Shown: positions 16,467 to 25,525, counted from the stretch's first letter. The stretch: 64,000 nucleotides of DNA from Emticicia sp965283955 (GCA_965283955.1 CBDIQW010000001.1:620001-684000); one strand, 5' to 3'. Notes: a model not told the origin generated them from the sequence alone. Translations and numbers: made by a program.

Positions 16467-17255
16467 ATGCTCCTTCCTAAAAACCTATATCAACTCTTCA
16501 CTTTCATTTTTACTTCAAGCCTTGTGCGATATTTAGTCATTGCTGGCATCTCATTTCTGATATATTACGTTGGATTGAAAAATAAAATTTCTTATAAAAA
16601 GATTCAATTAAAATTCCCAAAAACTACTGATTATCAGCGTGAAATACTTTATTCTCTAATAACATTTCTCATTTTTGGAATCGTTGGTGTTTTGCTTTTC
16701 AATCCAATAATCTCACCTTATACACTGACTTACTACAAAATTTCTGACTATGGTTGGGGATATTTTATACTATCGTTTTTTCTGACATTGCTCATTCACG
16801 ATACCTATTTCTATTGGATGCACCGTCTGATGCATCACCCGAAACTATTTAAGTACTTTCATAAAGTTCACCACCAATCTACTAACCCAAGTCCATGGAC
16901 ATCCTTTTCATTTCAGCCACTCGAAGGCTTTGTTGAAGCGGGAATTTTTGTCGTTTTCGCTTTTGTGCTACCTTTGCACCCAATCATCATGCTTTCGTTC
17001 CTTGTTTTTATGACTTCCTATAATGTTTATGGACATTTAGGTTGGGAATGGCTTCCGAAAAATGGACATAAACATTGGTTTTGGAAATGGCTCAATAGCT
17101 CGGTGATGCATAATCAACACCATCATTATTTCAAAAATAATTACGGCTTGTATTTTAGTTTTTGGGACAGAGCAATGGGAACACTTGATAAAAATTACGA
17201 GAAAGAATTTATTGCATTAAAAGAAAGAACACAAGAGGCCGTATCTAAGGTCTGA
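16467..17255 (+). CDS. sterol desaturase / fatty acid hydroxylase family membrane enzyme
   Basis: 262 residues with several membrane helices and the three His clusters of the family: 'HDTYFYWMHRLMHH' (about 111-124), 'HKVHHQ' (about 131-136) and 'HNQHHHYF' (about 214-221). These bind a di-iron centre in integral-membrane oxygenases. The substrate cannot be told from sequence (sterol-like lipid, carotenoid or fatty acid). The start 3 bases after pxpA implies co-transcription without an obvious functional link to 5-oxoproline. Confidence 0.88.
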   Translation: MLLPKNLYQLFTFIFTSSLVRYLVIAGISFLIYYVGLKNKISYKKIQLKFPKTTDYQREILYSLITFLIFGIVGVLLFNPIISPYTLTYYKISDYGWGYFILSFFLTLLIHDTYFYWMHRLMHHPKLFKYFHKVHHQSTNPSPWTSFSFQPLEGFVEAGIFVVFAFVLPLHPIIMLSFLVFMTSYNVYGHLGWEWLPKNGHKHWFWKWLNSSVMHNQHHHYFKNNYGLYFSFWDRAMGTLDKNYEKEFIALKERTQEAVSKV

Positions 17256-17303
17256 CCTTTTATCTCAAAATTAATACCGTCAAACTAACTTACTACTAAA
17301 ACA

Positions 17304-18620
17304 ATGTTTGAAAAAAATCAAAAGAAGGTACTAAACGCTTGGACAATGTATGACTGGGCGAATTCGGTTCATAACCTCGTAATAACAACAGTTGTTTTTC
17401 CGATGTATTTTCTGGCAACCACTTCCGAAAAAGATGCAGACGGAAAGGTCATTAATGATATAGTAGATTTCTTTGGAATTCAGATTCAAAATTCGGTTTT
17501 ATACTCCTACACAATTTCAGCTGCTACACTCCTACTCGTTATTCTCAACCCAATTCTTACACCACTGGCCGATTCGAGCGGGCGTCGTAAGTTTTTTATG
17601 AAAATCTTCTGTTATCTCGGAGCAGCCAGTTGTGCCTATTTTTATTTTTTTACGAGGGGAAATGTAAACCCTGCCGTTATTGCATTCGGGCTTTCGATTG
17701 TTGGTTGGGGTGGAAGTATTGTTTTTTATAACTCATTTCTCCCCGTAATTGCTACCGAAGACCGTTTCGATAATCTAAGTGCAAAAGGCTTTACAATGGG
17801 CTACATTGGCAGCGTTATACTACTGATAGTCAACTTATTAATGATTATGCAGCCTACATTATTTGGTTTAACTCAGGCTGATTCTGATTCAGGTTTCACA
17901 GCCCGAATTTCATTTCTAACTGTTGGTCTTTGGTGGGCTTTATTCGCTCAAATTCCGTTTTATTATTTGCCTAAAGATGAGCCAAAGTCATTTAAAACAG
18001 GCCGTCTAACCACTGGTGTTCAAGAATTAATCAAGGTTATTAAAGAAGTCAGAAAAAATAAACTCATCACTAAGTTTTTAATGGCGTTTTTATTCTATGA
18101 TATGGGTGTAATGACAGTTATTTATGTAGCTACAATTTTTGCTGATAAAGAATTGCACATCGAGAAGCAGGGACTCATCATTACACTTTTGCTTATTCAG
18201 CTGATTGCCATTCCTGGCTCATATTTGGCCTCATGGTTGTCGAGCAAATTCGGAAATACTAAAGGACTTTTGGTTTTTATATTCATTTGGTCATTTATGC
18301 CTTTAGCAGCTTATTTCACCACTACTCAAAATGAATTTTATGTCATTGCAGCGGTAGTAGGCTTAGTAATGGGCGGAATTCAATCGCTTTCTCGCTCTAC
18401 TTTTGCCAAATTAATTCCTGATAACACAACTGATACTGCATCATATTTTGGATTTTATGATATTGTAGAAAAAGTTGCTATCACACTCGGAACACTTATT
18501 TTTGGTTTCGTTGGACAAATAACTGGCAATATGCGAAACTCAGTTCTAACAATTTTAGTATTTTTTATTGTTGGATTTATATTACTGATGCGAGTGCCAT
18601 CAAAAAAAGTTTATCATTAA
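17304..18620 (+). CDS. MFS transporter, UMF1/Atg22-like family
   Basis: 438 residues with about 12 hydrophobic segments. The N-terminal 'LNAWTMYDWANSVHNLVI' is the hallmark of the bacterial UMF1 (PF11700) group related to Atg22; 'LADSSGRRKFFM' near 93 is the MFS loop 2-3 motif. 'MGGIQSLSRSTFAKLIP' near 353 is another family marker. The substrate is unknown; Atg22 exports amino acids from the yeast vacuole. Complete, monocistronic. Confidence 0.9.
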   Translation: MFEKNQKKVLNAWTMYDWANSVHNLVITTVVFPMYFLATTSEKDADGKVINDIVDFFGIQIQNSVLYSYTISAATLLLVILNPILTPLADSSGRRKFFMKIFCYLGAASCAYFYFFTRGNVNPAVIAFGLSIVGWGGSIVFYNSFLPVIATEDRFDNLSAKGFTMGYIGSVILLIVNLLMIMQPTLFGLTQADSDSGFTARISFLTVGLWWALFAQIPFYYLPKDEPKSFKTGRLTTGVQELIKVIKEVRKNKLITKFLMAFLFYDMGVMTVIYVATIFADKELHIEKQGLIITLLLIQLIAIPGSYLASWLSSKFGNTKGLLVFIFIWSFMPLAAYFTTTQNEFYVIAAVVGLVMGGIQSLSRSTFAKLIPDNTTDTASYFGFYDIVEKVAITLGTLIFGFVGQITGNMRNSVLTILVFFIVGFILLMRVPSKKVYH

Positions 18621-18634
18621 AACCGTCAGAATGG

Positions 18635-18665
18635 TTGGTAGAAAAGCATAAAAATCATATCTTTG
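18635..18665 (+). promoter_or_regulatory. Bacteroidota-type promoter upstream of the tRNA-like sequence
   Basis: TTG at 18635-18637 and TATCTTTG at 18658-18665, spacer 20 bases. This matches the TTG-N19-21-TAnnTTTG consensus of Bacteroidota sigma-70-type promoters. It would transcribe the tRNA-like sequence at 18772 and possibly the glycosyltransferases. Confidence 0.6.
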
Positions 18666-18705
18666 TAATACAATTTTTGCAGTACAGTTATAATAGTATC
18701 AGAAT

Positions 18706-18732
18706 ATTTGATATTAGTTTTGAATATCAAAT
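18706..18732. repeat. 10-bp perfect inverted repeat
   Basis: ATTTGATATT (18706-18715) and AATATCAAAT (18723-18732) with a 7-base spacer, between the promoter and the tRNA-like sequence. It could be a regulator-binding site or an RNA hairpin in the leader; there is no T-run typical of a terminator. Confidence 0.55.
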
Positions 18733-18771
18733 GATTTGTTTGAAAAATGTACTACTAACTTATTCAAAAAC

Positions 18772-18846
18772 AGGATGTTAGCTCAGTTGGTTTAGAGTGT
18801 CGCCTCGACAAGGCGAAGGTCATCGGTTCGAGCCCGGTCGAGAGCA
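18772..18846 (+). tRNA. tRNA-Val(GAC)-like sequence with defective acceptor stem
   Basis: The D arm (GCTC/GAGT at 18781-18784 and 18795-18798), anticodon stem (TCGCC/GGCGA, 18800-18804 and 18812-18816), five-base variable loop and T arm (ATCGG/CCGGT around TTCGAGC) all fold. The anticodon would be GAC (18807-18809), valine. Two defects show: the base before the anticodon is C instead of the nearly invariant U33, and the acceptor halves AGGATGT and CGAGAGC make only one pair out of seven. 'ACC' follows the 3' half. It is either a degraded tRNA, or a tRNA distorted at both ends by an assembly join. It should not be taken as a working tRNA without checking. Confidence 0.5.
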
Positions 18847-18857
18847 CCTTCTCATTT

Positions 18858-19970
18858 TTGTTTTACATCTCATTATTATCATCTTCATTTTCAGGTTCTA
18901 AATATGGCGGAGTAGCAAGATATTTCTACGACTTGATGCATAATCTAAAATACGAACAAGGTGTAGATGTTGATTTAGCTCTCCTATTCTCGAATAATGA
19001 TTACCTAAAAAATGGTGAGATAAAGCACGTGACTCCTTTCAGTTTCTTCTTGGGTTATGCCAAAACCAATATGCTTTTTTCGCATATTAATCGACTGAAT
19101 AGTGCTGTACAAATTGCTCGACAGAATTATGATATTTTTCATCCAACTTATTTCAAAGATTATTTTCAAGCCTTTCTTGGGAAAAAACCTTTTGTCATCA
19201 CTCATCATGATGTAATTCCTGAAAAATTCTCTACTCAATATGCAGGTTTAGATGGATTTGATATAAATCAGAAGAAAAAAATCTTAGATAAAGCCTCAAA
19301 AATCATCGCCGTCTCGGAAAATACAAAACAGGATATTTTGGATATTTTCAGAGTTGCTCCCGAAAAAGTAGAGGTAATCTATCATTCTACTCATTTTGTG
19401 ACTTTTCAACCCAATCCTACTATTAAAATTTCAACCCCAAAAAGATACCTACTATATGTTGGGAGTAGATATAATTACAAAAATTTTAATATTTATATTG
19501 AATCAATAGCACCTATTCTGAAGAAACAAGATGACTTATATCTGATTTGTTCTGGAAATGGTAAATTTACCCAATCTGAACAAGAGTTGTTTATTCGGTT
19601 AAAAGTTGAAAAACAAATTCTTCACCATGAAATTGATAGTGATGATGTGCTTTATCAATTGTATAAAAATGCAATAGCATTTGTCTATCCTTCTTTATAC
19701 GAAGGCTTCGGAATTCCTATCATTGAAGCATTTGCCTGTGATTGCCCAGTTATATTAAGCGACCGTTCTTGCTTTCCAGAAGTTGGACAAGACGCTGCTC
19801 TATATTTTAATCCTGATGACAAAGAAAATATTGCTTTTCAGATTGAGAAAGTCATTGAAAATGCTGATTTACGAACAGAATTAATACAAAAAGGCAGAAA
19901 ACGTCTACAAGATTTTTCACCTACAATTACTGCAAAAAAAACACTTGAAGTCTATAAAAGTGTGCTGTAA
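18858..19970 (+). CDS. glycosyltransferase family 1 (GT4-type)
   Basis: 370 residues. The N-terminal Rossmann part has 'SGSKYGGVARYFYDLMHNL'; the C-terminal donor-binding part has 'FVYPSLYEGFGIPIIEAFAC' with the E-x7-E motif, preceded by 'LLYVGSRYNYKNF'. It would transfer a sugar from a nucleotide-sugar to a lipid- or protein-bound acceptor in cell-surface glycan synthesis. The start is doubtful: there is no ATG, only TTG at 18858, and the open frame continues back into the tRNA-like sequence. The normal start codon is probably lost or altered. A second transferase follows 41 bases later. Confidence 0.88.
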   Translation: MFYISLLSSSFSGSKYGGVARYFYDLMHNLKYEQGVDVDLALLFSNNDYLKNGEIKHVTPFSFFLGYAKTNMLFSHINRLNSAVQIARQNYDIFHPTYFKDYFQAFLGKKPFVITHHDVIPEKFSTQYAGLDGFDINQKKKILDKASKIIAVSENTKQDILDIFRVAPEKVEVIYHSTHFVTFQPNPTIKISTPKRYLLYVGSRYNYKNFNIYIESIAPILKKQDDLYLICSGNGKFTQSEQELFIRLKVEKQILHHEIDSDDVLYQLYKNAIAFVYPSLYEGFGIPIIEAFACDCPVILSDRSCFPEVGQDAALYFNPDDKENIAFQIEKVIENADLRTELIQKGRKRLQDFSPTITAKKTLEVYKSVL

Positions 19971-20011
19971 AACTTCAAATAACTTAAACAAAAGCCTAAA
20001 AAACTTAAAAT

Positions 20012-21196
20012 ATGCGAATTATTATTTGTGATATATATGTCAGATTAGTTGGTCATAATTTAGGTCATATACAGAATATCCTCCGATTTTTAGAAAATCA
20101 TCCATCAAACGATGAATATATATTTCTACTCAATCCCGATGCACAAAACATTCCCTCAGTAAAAACAACTGCCAAGAATGTGAAAATAACTTTCTTTACT
20201 GAAGAAGAATTTGCACCATTTAATTCAGGCTTGACGATTATCAAGTCTACTCAAATAATTTGGAAACATATTACTCGCTATGCAACTGATTATCAAGCAA
20301 ATAGAGTAATTATGATGATGCTTGATATGTTTCAGCATACGATTGGAAGTAGTCGTTTTCCGTGCCAAATCAGTGGAATAATGTTCAATCCATACCCACG
20401 TGTAATTCCACAAGATTCGACTTTAAGAGCCAAACAAAAATCGACTATTACGAAGGCAAGAAAACTTTTTACTACTTGGTGGATGTGCCGAAATGCTCAA
20501 TTAAAAAAGGTATTTATATTCAATGATAGAGAAACTATCAAAAATATGAATGAAACATTGGGAACGAAGATTTTCACCTACCTCCCTGACCCAGTATATG
20601 ATTATCCAACTCGTGAAGGCTTAATTATCAGAGAAAAATACAAGATTGCTGCTCATAAAAAGATTTTTTTGGCCTTTGGATTTATTGATGAGAAAAAAAA
20701 TGTAGTGAATTTACTAAAAGCAATGCAACAACTCACAGCCGATGATGCAGAAAATATTTGCCTTTTGGTAGTCGGAAAAATTCATGAAGTAAATCGATCT
20801 GCATTAATGCAAGCGTTAGATACTGCAAAAACTATAAGACCAGAACTACAAGTTGAGTTTGAAAGTAGATTTGTTGATGATGATGAAATGGAAGCGTACG
20901 TTGGGCAAAGTGATGTTGTATCGGTAGCATATATAAATTTCTTTTCTTCAAGTGGTGTAATCGGTTTAGCAGCAAGACATAATAAACCAGTTTTGGCAAC
21001 AAAATTTGGTGTTGTGGGAGACCTTACTCGTGAATACAATTTAGGCATAACTGTTGATGGGTTTAATCCAGAAGAAATAAAACAGGCGATTATAAGTTTC
21101 CAAAACACAAAAAACACTTACCCAGAAAGAGCAAGTGTTTTTGTAAAAAATCACAGTAGTGAAAATTTTATTAAGTCTTTACTTGAAATTAATTAA
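20012..21196 (+). CDS. glycosyltransferase, GT4-like
   Basis: 394 residues. The C-terminal half has a typical GT-B pattern: 'KKIFLAFGFIDEKKNVVNLL' (start of the donor domain), 'ICLLVVGK', then 'DDEMEAYVGQSDVVSVAYI' and 'SSGVIGLAARHNKPVLATKF' in place of the classic E-x7-E loop. The N-terminal half is poorly conserved. It probably forms a surface-polysaccharide pair with the transferase before it. Its last 4 bases overlap tail-to-tail with the epimerase gene on the other strand. Confidence 0.8.
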   Translation: MRIIICDIYVRLVGHNLGHIQNILRFLENHPSNDEYIFLLNPDAQNIPSVKTTAKNVKITFFTEEEFAPFNSGLTIIKSTQIIWKHITRYATDYQANRVIMMMLDMFQHTIGSSRFPCQISGIMFNPYPRVIPQDSTLRAKQKSTITKARKLFTTWWMCRNAQLKKVFIFNDRETIKNMNETLGTKIFTYLPDPVYDYPTREGLIIREKYKIAAHKKIFLAFGFIDEKKNVVNLLKAMQQLTADDAENICLLVVGKIHEVNRSALMQALDTAKTIRPELQVEFESRFVDDDEMEAYVGQSDVVSVAYINFFSSSGVIGLAARHNKPVLATKFGVVGDLTREYNLGITVDGFNPEEIKQAIISFQNTKNTYPERASVFVKNHSSENFIKSLLEIN

Positions 21197-22167
21197 GCCA
21201 TTTCAACTTCTTTAATTGCTTGTTCAGCAATCCAATGATATGTTTTGGTGATTCCATCTCTTAATGAATTAGATGGTGCCCAACCCAATTTTTCTTGAAT
21301 CAAAGCATTATCTGAATTTCTTCCACGAACGCCCTCCGGGCCTGTGATATTCTTGATGGTTATGTTTTTACCAGAAATTTCAGCAATTAATTTAGCAAAA
21401 TCATTGATTGAGATCATTTCTTCAGAACCAATATTTACAGGGCCAGAGAAATCAGACTCCATCAAACGGCGGATTCCTTCAACACATTCGTCAACATACA
21501 AAAACGAACGAGTTTGTTTTCCATCGCCCCAAATTTCGATAGTTCCGCCATCAACTGCCTCTATTACCTTACGGCAAATTGCGGCTGGAGCTTTCTCTTT
21601 ACCTCCTCTCCAAGTACCTTGTGGTCCAAAAATATTATGGAAACGAGCTATTTTGACATTAATACCTAAATTACGTTGGTAAGTAAGATACAAACGTTCA
21701 CTGAAAAGTTTTTCCCAACCATATTCGCTATCAGGAGCAGCAGGATAAGCTGATTCTTCTGAACATTTTGGATTTTCTGGGTCAAGTTGGTTGTACTCAG
21801 GATACATACAAGCTGATGAAGAATAAAAGATTTTCTTTACTCCACCTTGCTGTGCTGCATGTAACATATTTAGATTACAAAGTGCCGAATTATGCATTAC
21901 GGCTGCATCATTTTCGCCAGTAAAAATATATCCCGCACCACCCATATCAGCAGCCAATTGATATACCTCATCAAAGCCACCTTCAACTACTTGATGACAG
22001 ATAACGGGGTCTGTCAAATCTCCAATTACGAATTCATCTGCATTTCCGTTATCGTACTCATTATATTTTAAATCTACACCTCTTACCCAATAACCTTCAC
22101 TTTTCAAGCGATTAACTAAATGGCCGCCAATAAAGCCACCTGCTCCACAAACTAATGCTTTTTTCAT
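21193..22167 (-). CDS. NAD-dependent epimerase, GDP-mannose 3,5-epimerase-like
   Basis: 324-residue extended SDR enzyme. The NAD-binding 'CGAGGFIGGHL' is at residues 7-17; 'YQLAADMGGAGYIF' near 69 is typical of plant-like GDP-mannose 3,5-epimerases. The catalytic 'SSSACMYPE' (Ser region) and 'YGWEKLFSE' (Tyr-x3-Lys) follow near 117 and 150, with 'RFHNIFGPQGTWRGGKEKAP' near 178 lining the sugar-nucleotide site. GME inverts C3 and C5 of GDP-mannose to give GDP-L-galactose; in bacteria the product may feed surface glycans. The neighbouring glycosyltransferases fit this. A TAnnTTTG-like -10 box lies on the minus strand near 22213-22220. Confidence 0.87.
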   Translation of the reverse strand: MKKALVCGAGGFIGGHLVNRLKSEGYWVRGVDLKYNEYDNGNADEFVIGDLTDPVICHQVVEGGFDEVYQLAADMGGAGYIFTGENDAAVMHNSALCNLNMLHAAQQGGVKKIFYSSSACMYPEYNQLDPENPKCSEESAYPAAPDSEYGWEKLFSERLYLTYQRNLGINVKIARFHNIFGPQGTWRGGKEKAPAAICRKVIEAVDGGTIEIWGDGKQTRSFLYVDECVEGIRRLMESDFSGPVNIGSEEMISINDFAKLIAEISGKNITIKNITGPEGVRGRNSDNALIQEKLGWAPSNSLRDGITKTYHWIAEQAIKEVEMA

Positions 22168-22400
22168 GTAATTTAATTATCGAAATGAATATTTTAAATT
22201 CTAAATAAAGTACAAATTTAATAAATGAAACCTGAAAATTATATAAAAGACACAAAGATTTATTAAAATGATTACTATTTAGATAAATCATACCACTTAA
22301 TATATATTTTTTGCACATAAATGTAACTGTCAAAAATACTAAAGTTATTATTTTTCTCATTGCTTCAAATTAGTTGATATATTTTAAAATCTAAAAAATA
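22168..22400. other. AT-rich intergenic region, no gene seen
   Basis: 233 very AT-rich bases between the epimerase start and the bshB1 stop. It holds the likely epimerase promoter (CAAATTTA at 22213-22220, read on the minus strand). A short open frame here on the minus strand has no recognisable product. Confidence 0.5.
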
Positions 22401-23120
22401 TTATATCAAGTCAAAGAGGGTTTTAATGCCGATTATCTTTGTTTTAGTATATCCTTCACCAAATTTTGCACCAATCATGCGCTCCATTTCCTGTGAACGA
22501 GCTTTTAAGAATTCTAAGAATTCAGGACTTGTTAGATACGATTCAGGTTCTGTGCTATTTGGGTCATGAAACTGGCTTTTATAAGCTCTGATAGATGCTT
22601 CTTTCACCTCCCAATAATCTGAAATATCAACAACCAAGTCTGGTTTGATAAATCTATCTTGAATGTAGTGATACAATGCTTTAGGTCTCCATTCTTTTTG
22701 TGGTGTACCATCGGTATCCAAAGTTTGAATCATTCTTAAACCCGAATAAAAACAAGCATCTACTGCCAAAGCGGCACCTTTTCCGTGGTCTGGGTGGCGG
22801 TCTTCGATAGCATTTGCCAAAACTATATCTGGTTGATAACGGCGGATAGCAGCTATTAATTTTAGTTGATGCTCTTCATCGTTTTTAAAGAAACCATCTC
22901 TAAAACCAAGGTTTTCTCTGGCTGATATATTCAGGATTTTTGATGCTGCTGCTGCTTCAGATGCTCTGATTTCAGGAGTGCCACGGGTACCGAGTTCGCC
23001 TTTGGTAAAATCGATGATGCCTACTTTTTTTCCTTGTGCTATGGCTGAGGCAATTGTTCCACCGCACGACATTTCTGCATCATCAGGATGAGCGGCCAAG
23101 ACAACTAAATCTAATTTCAT
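22401..23120 (-). CDS. bshB1: bacillithiol biosynthesis deacetylase BshB1
   Basis: 239 residues, PIG-L/LmbE fold. The zinc site is visible as 'AAHPDDAEMSCGG' (residues 9-21; AHPDD) and 'EDRHPDHGKGA' (HPDHG). It deacetylates GlcNAc-malate to GlcN-malate, the second step of bacillithiol synthesis. The motif 'KGELGTRGTPEIRASEA' is characteristic of BshB1 rather than of other LmbE proteins. BshA and BshC are not in this window. It lies downstream of the M23 peptidase gene, but the terminator at 23155-23188 separates them. Confidence 0.93.
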   Translation of the reverse strand: MKLDLVVLAAHPDDAEMSCGGTIASAIAQGKKVGIIDFTKGELGTRGTPEIRASEAAAASKILNISARENLGFRDGFFKNDEEHQLKLIAAIRRYQPDIVLANAIEDRHPDHGKGAALAVDACFYSGLRMIQTLDTDGTPQKEWRPKALYHYIQDRFIKPDLVVDISDYWEVKEASIRAYKSQFHDPNSTEPESYLTSPEFLEFLKARSQEMERMIGAKFGEGYTKTKIIGIKTLFDLI

Positions 23121-23154
23121 TTGTTACTTGATATTGTTGAACTGTATTATGATA

Positions 23155-23188
23155 TAAAAAAAAGCGACGTAAAAAGTTTCACGTCGCT
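23155..23188 (-). terminator. Rho-independent terminator after the M23 peptidase gene
   Basis: Hairpin AGCGACGT (23163-23170) / ACGTCGCT (23181-23188), which on the minus strand is followed by a long T run (the A run 23155-23162 on the plus strand). It lies 28 bases past the stop of the M23 gene. Confidence 0.85.
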
Positions 23189-23215
23189 GATTTTCATTGT
23201 ATTTTCTTTTAATTC

Positions 23216-24340
23216 TTACTTTACACGTAGCCGATAGCCAACACGTAAGCGAGAAGAAGAGCGTATTTTATTTAGTTTACAAATTTCAGCAACCGATGTA
23301 TTGAATTTGTTTGCAATTTCACTAAGATTTTCACCTGAACGCACTCTGTACCACATTTTTCTATTGATTGCAACTGGTTCATCGTACTCGAAATCACCTT
23401 TACTTGCACCACCTCTCAGATAATCATACACACGAGATGTCATTAAGAAATCTTGCGAAACTATATTGATTTGACTCGGACTAAAGTTGAAAATATTTCT
23501 TGGGTCAAATGGATTTCCTTCGTAACGGGTCTCAAAATGAAGGTGCGGCCCCGAGCTACGTCCAGTACTTCCACCTTTACCAATTTCATCACCTGCTTTT
23601 ACGATTGTGTTTGGCTCAAAATTGATTTTTGATAGGTGTCCATAAAGTGTTTCGAGTCCATTATAATGACGAATTACTACACATCTTCCATAGGCTCCAC
23701 GGGTACTCGCCACCCTAATGATTCCATCAAATGCAGCATAAACTGGTTCTCCAGTTTCTAAATCAAGGTCTTGACCAGTATGCCAGCGTTTCCATCTCCA
23801 TCCAAACGGCGAGTTGGTTACACCTTTACTCAATGGTCCTGCCCAGTATCTTCCTTGCGAAATATCATATAATTGAATCGGAACGACATCATCAAACTCT
23901 TTGGCATCAATACCATAAGGATCAACAGAATCTGTATCCCAAACTGAGAAATAACTGGCAATTTTTACCATTTCGTCACTTCCTACGAATTGAGCCTCAT
24001 CTTCGATTTCAACAATTTGCACTTCACCTTCATCAATACTTGAAGTATCTTCATGGACTGCAGTATTGAGTTCTTTAATTGGTTCGATTTTTACTGCAGG
24101 TGCAGATTCAACCACTTTGGGAGTTTCAAATTCGTTGACAAATCGCAGTTTTGGTTCTTCCTCAAAACTAAATTCATCATCTTCTTTTTTATCCTTATTG
24201 AAGTTTTTATCTTTAGAATTTGATTCTTTCTGTTTAGAAGGAATATTTGGTTTATTCAATTTTAACCCTCGCTCACGTTGGGCAAAAGTTGTACTTGAAA
24301 AAGCCAATGCTATGATAATTGGTAATATAGCCTTTTTCAT
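23216..24340 (-). CDS. secreted M23 peptidase with C-terminal LysM
   Basis: 374 residues: signal peptide (about 1-20, SSTTFAQ), an acidic/Lys-rich low-complexity segment (about 25-130), an M23 (lysostaphin-type) domain (about 175-290) and a LysM peptidoglycan-binding domain (about 328-373, 'VRSGENLSEIANKFNTSVAE'). Zinc ligands are seen in 'HTGQDLDLETG' (H-x3-D) and 'GPHLHFETR' (HxH). It is probably a periplasmic endopeptidase, or a catalytically active cell-division/murein-remodelling enzyme, since all ligands are kept. Confidence 0.92.
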   Translation of the reverse strand: MKKAILPIIIALAFSSTTFAQRERGLKLNKPNIPSKQKESNSKDKNFNKDKKEDDEFSFEEEPKLRFVNEFETPKVVESAPAVKIEPIKELNTAVHEDTSSIDEGEVQIVEIEDEAQFVGSDEMVKIASYFSVWDTDSVDPYGIDAKEFDDVVPIQLYDISQGRYWAGPLSKGVTNSPFGWRWKRWHTGQDLDLETGEPVYAAFDGIIRVASTRGAYGRCVVIRHYNGLETLYGHLSKINFEPNTIVKAGDEIGKGGSTGRSSGPHLHFETRYEGNPFDPRNIFNFSPSQINIVSQDFLMTSRVYDYLRGGASKGDFEYDEPVAINRKMWYRVRSGENLSEIANKFNTSVAEICKLNKIRSSSRLRVGYRLRVK

Positions 24341-24444
24341 ATTTGTTTGTTTTGGTTATAAGGCAGCACCAAACTTGTTACTAAAAGTATGCCAAAAATT
24401 ACTGAGTGGACACATTTAATAACAAGTTTAAGTAATAAATCTGA

Positions 24445-25386
24445 TTAATGCAAGCCTTGAGAGGCTAAATATCGCTCAGCGTCGAGGGCTGCCATACAGC
24501 CGCTTCCTGCTGCTGTAACCGCCTGACGATAGATTTTATCTTGAGCATCACCACAAGCAAATACCCCTTCAATATTAGTTCGAGTACTTCCTTTTTCGGT
24601 TTCAATGTAGCCTGCTTCATCAAGCGTGATATAATCTGCGAAAATTTGTGTATTGGGTTGGTGGCCAATCGCAACGAAGAAACCAGTTACATCAATTGTA
24701 CTTTCTTCGTTGGTTTTTGTATTTTTCAACCTTACCCCTGTTACTCCATCTTCTCCCAATACTTCAAGCGTTTCAGTATTGAATAATATTTCAATATTTG
24801 GTGTGTTTTTTACACGGTTTTGCATGATTTGTGATGCACGGAATTCATCACGACGCACCAACATATATACTTTATTGCAAAGTTTCGATAAGTAGTGAGC
24901 TTCTTCGCAAGCGGTATCGCCCGCACCTACAATTGCTACATCTTGTTTGCGGAAAAAGAATCCATCACACACCGCACATGCCGAAACTCCGTAGCCGTTG
25001 AGACGTTGCTCTGATTCTAAACCAAGCCATTTTGCCGAAGCTCCTGTGGCAATAATGACAGTTTTCGCTGTAATCTCGATAGTATCATCAATTATTACTT
25101 TATGGGCATTTGGTGTTGAAAAATCAACTTTTGTTGCCATTCCGTAACGATTATCAAGTCCGAAACGCTCAGCTTGTTTTCTGAAATCTTCCATCATTTC
25201 AGGACCTTGAATTCCTTCTGGATAGCCTGGAAAGTTTTCAACATCGGTTGTGATTGTCAACTGCCCACCAGGTTGTCCACCTTGATACATCATTGGTTTT
25301 AGTCCTGCACGTGCTGCATAAATTGCTGCTGTATAACCCGCTGGGCCTGAACCCAAAATTAAAACATCTACTTGTTCTTGTGTCAT
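24445..25386 (-). CDS. trxB: thioredoxin-disulfide reductase
   Basis: 313 residues, complete. FAD site 'LILGSGPAGYTAAIYAARAG' (residues 9-28), redox centre 'CAVCDG' (near 136, C-x2-C), NADPH site 'VGAGDTACEEA' and C-terminal FAD contact 'GVFACGDAQDKIYRQAVTAA'. Reduces thioredoxin with NADPH in the cytoplasm. A CCCCTAAAGGGG-type repeat begins 3 bases before its start codon region (25389-25413). Confidence 0.96.
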   Translation of the reverse strand: MTQEQVDVLILGSGPAGYTAAIYAARAGLKPMMYQGGQPGGQLTITTDVENFPGYPEGIQGPEMMEDFRKQAERFGLDNRYGMATKVDFSTPNAHKVIIDDTIEITAKTVIIATGASAKWLGLESEQRLNGYGVSACAVCDGFFFRKQDVAIVGAGDTACEEAHYLSKLCNKVYMLVRRDEFRASQIMQNRVKNTPNIEILFNTETLEVLGEDGVTGVRLKNTKTNEESTIDVTGFFVAIGHQPNTQIFADYITLDEAGYIETEKGSTRTNIEGVFACGDAQDKIYRQAVTAAGSGCMAALDAERYLASQGLH

Positions 25387-25388
25387 AT

Positions 25389-25413
25389 AACCCCTCCGCC
25401 CCTAAAGGGGGAC
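25389..25413. repeat. CCCCTAAAGGGG-type dispersed element
   Basis: AACCCCTCCGCCCCTAAAGG then GGGAC: a G/C-rich palindromic island in an AT-rich intergenic region, directly upstream of trxB. Same family as 37162-37183 and 37265-37287. Confidence 0.75.
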
Positions 25414-25525
25414 TTGTTTAATTGAATGATGAAAATTTCTGTTGAAAGAAAAATCCCTAAATTATTTATTGTCTAACAAATTAATTATGTCGCAAAGTTC
25501 GGCAAAAAAGACCTAAACGCCAACT

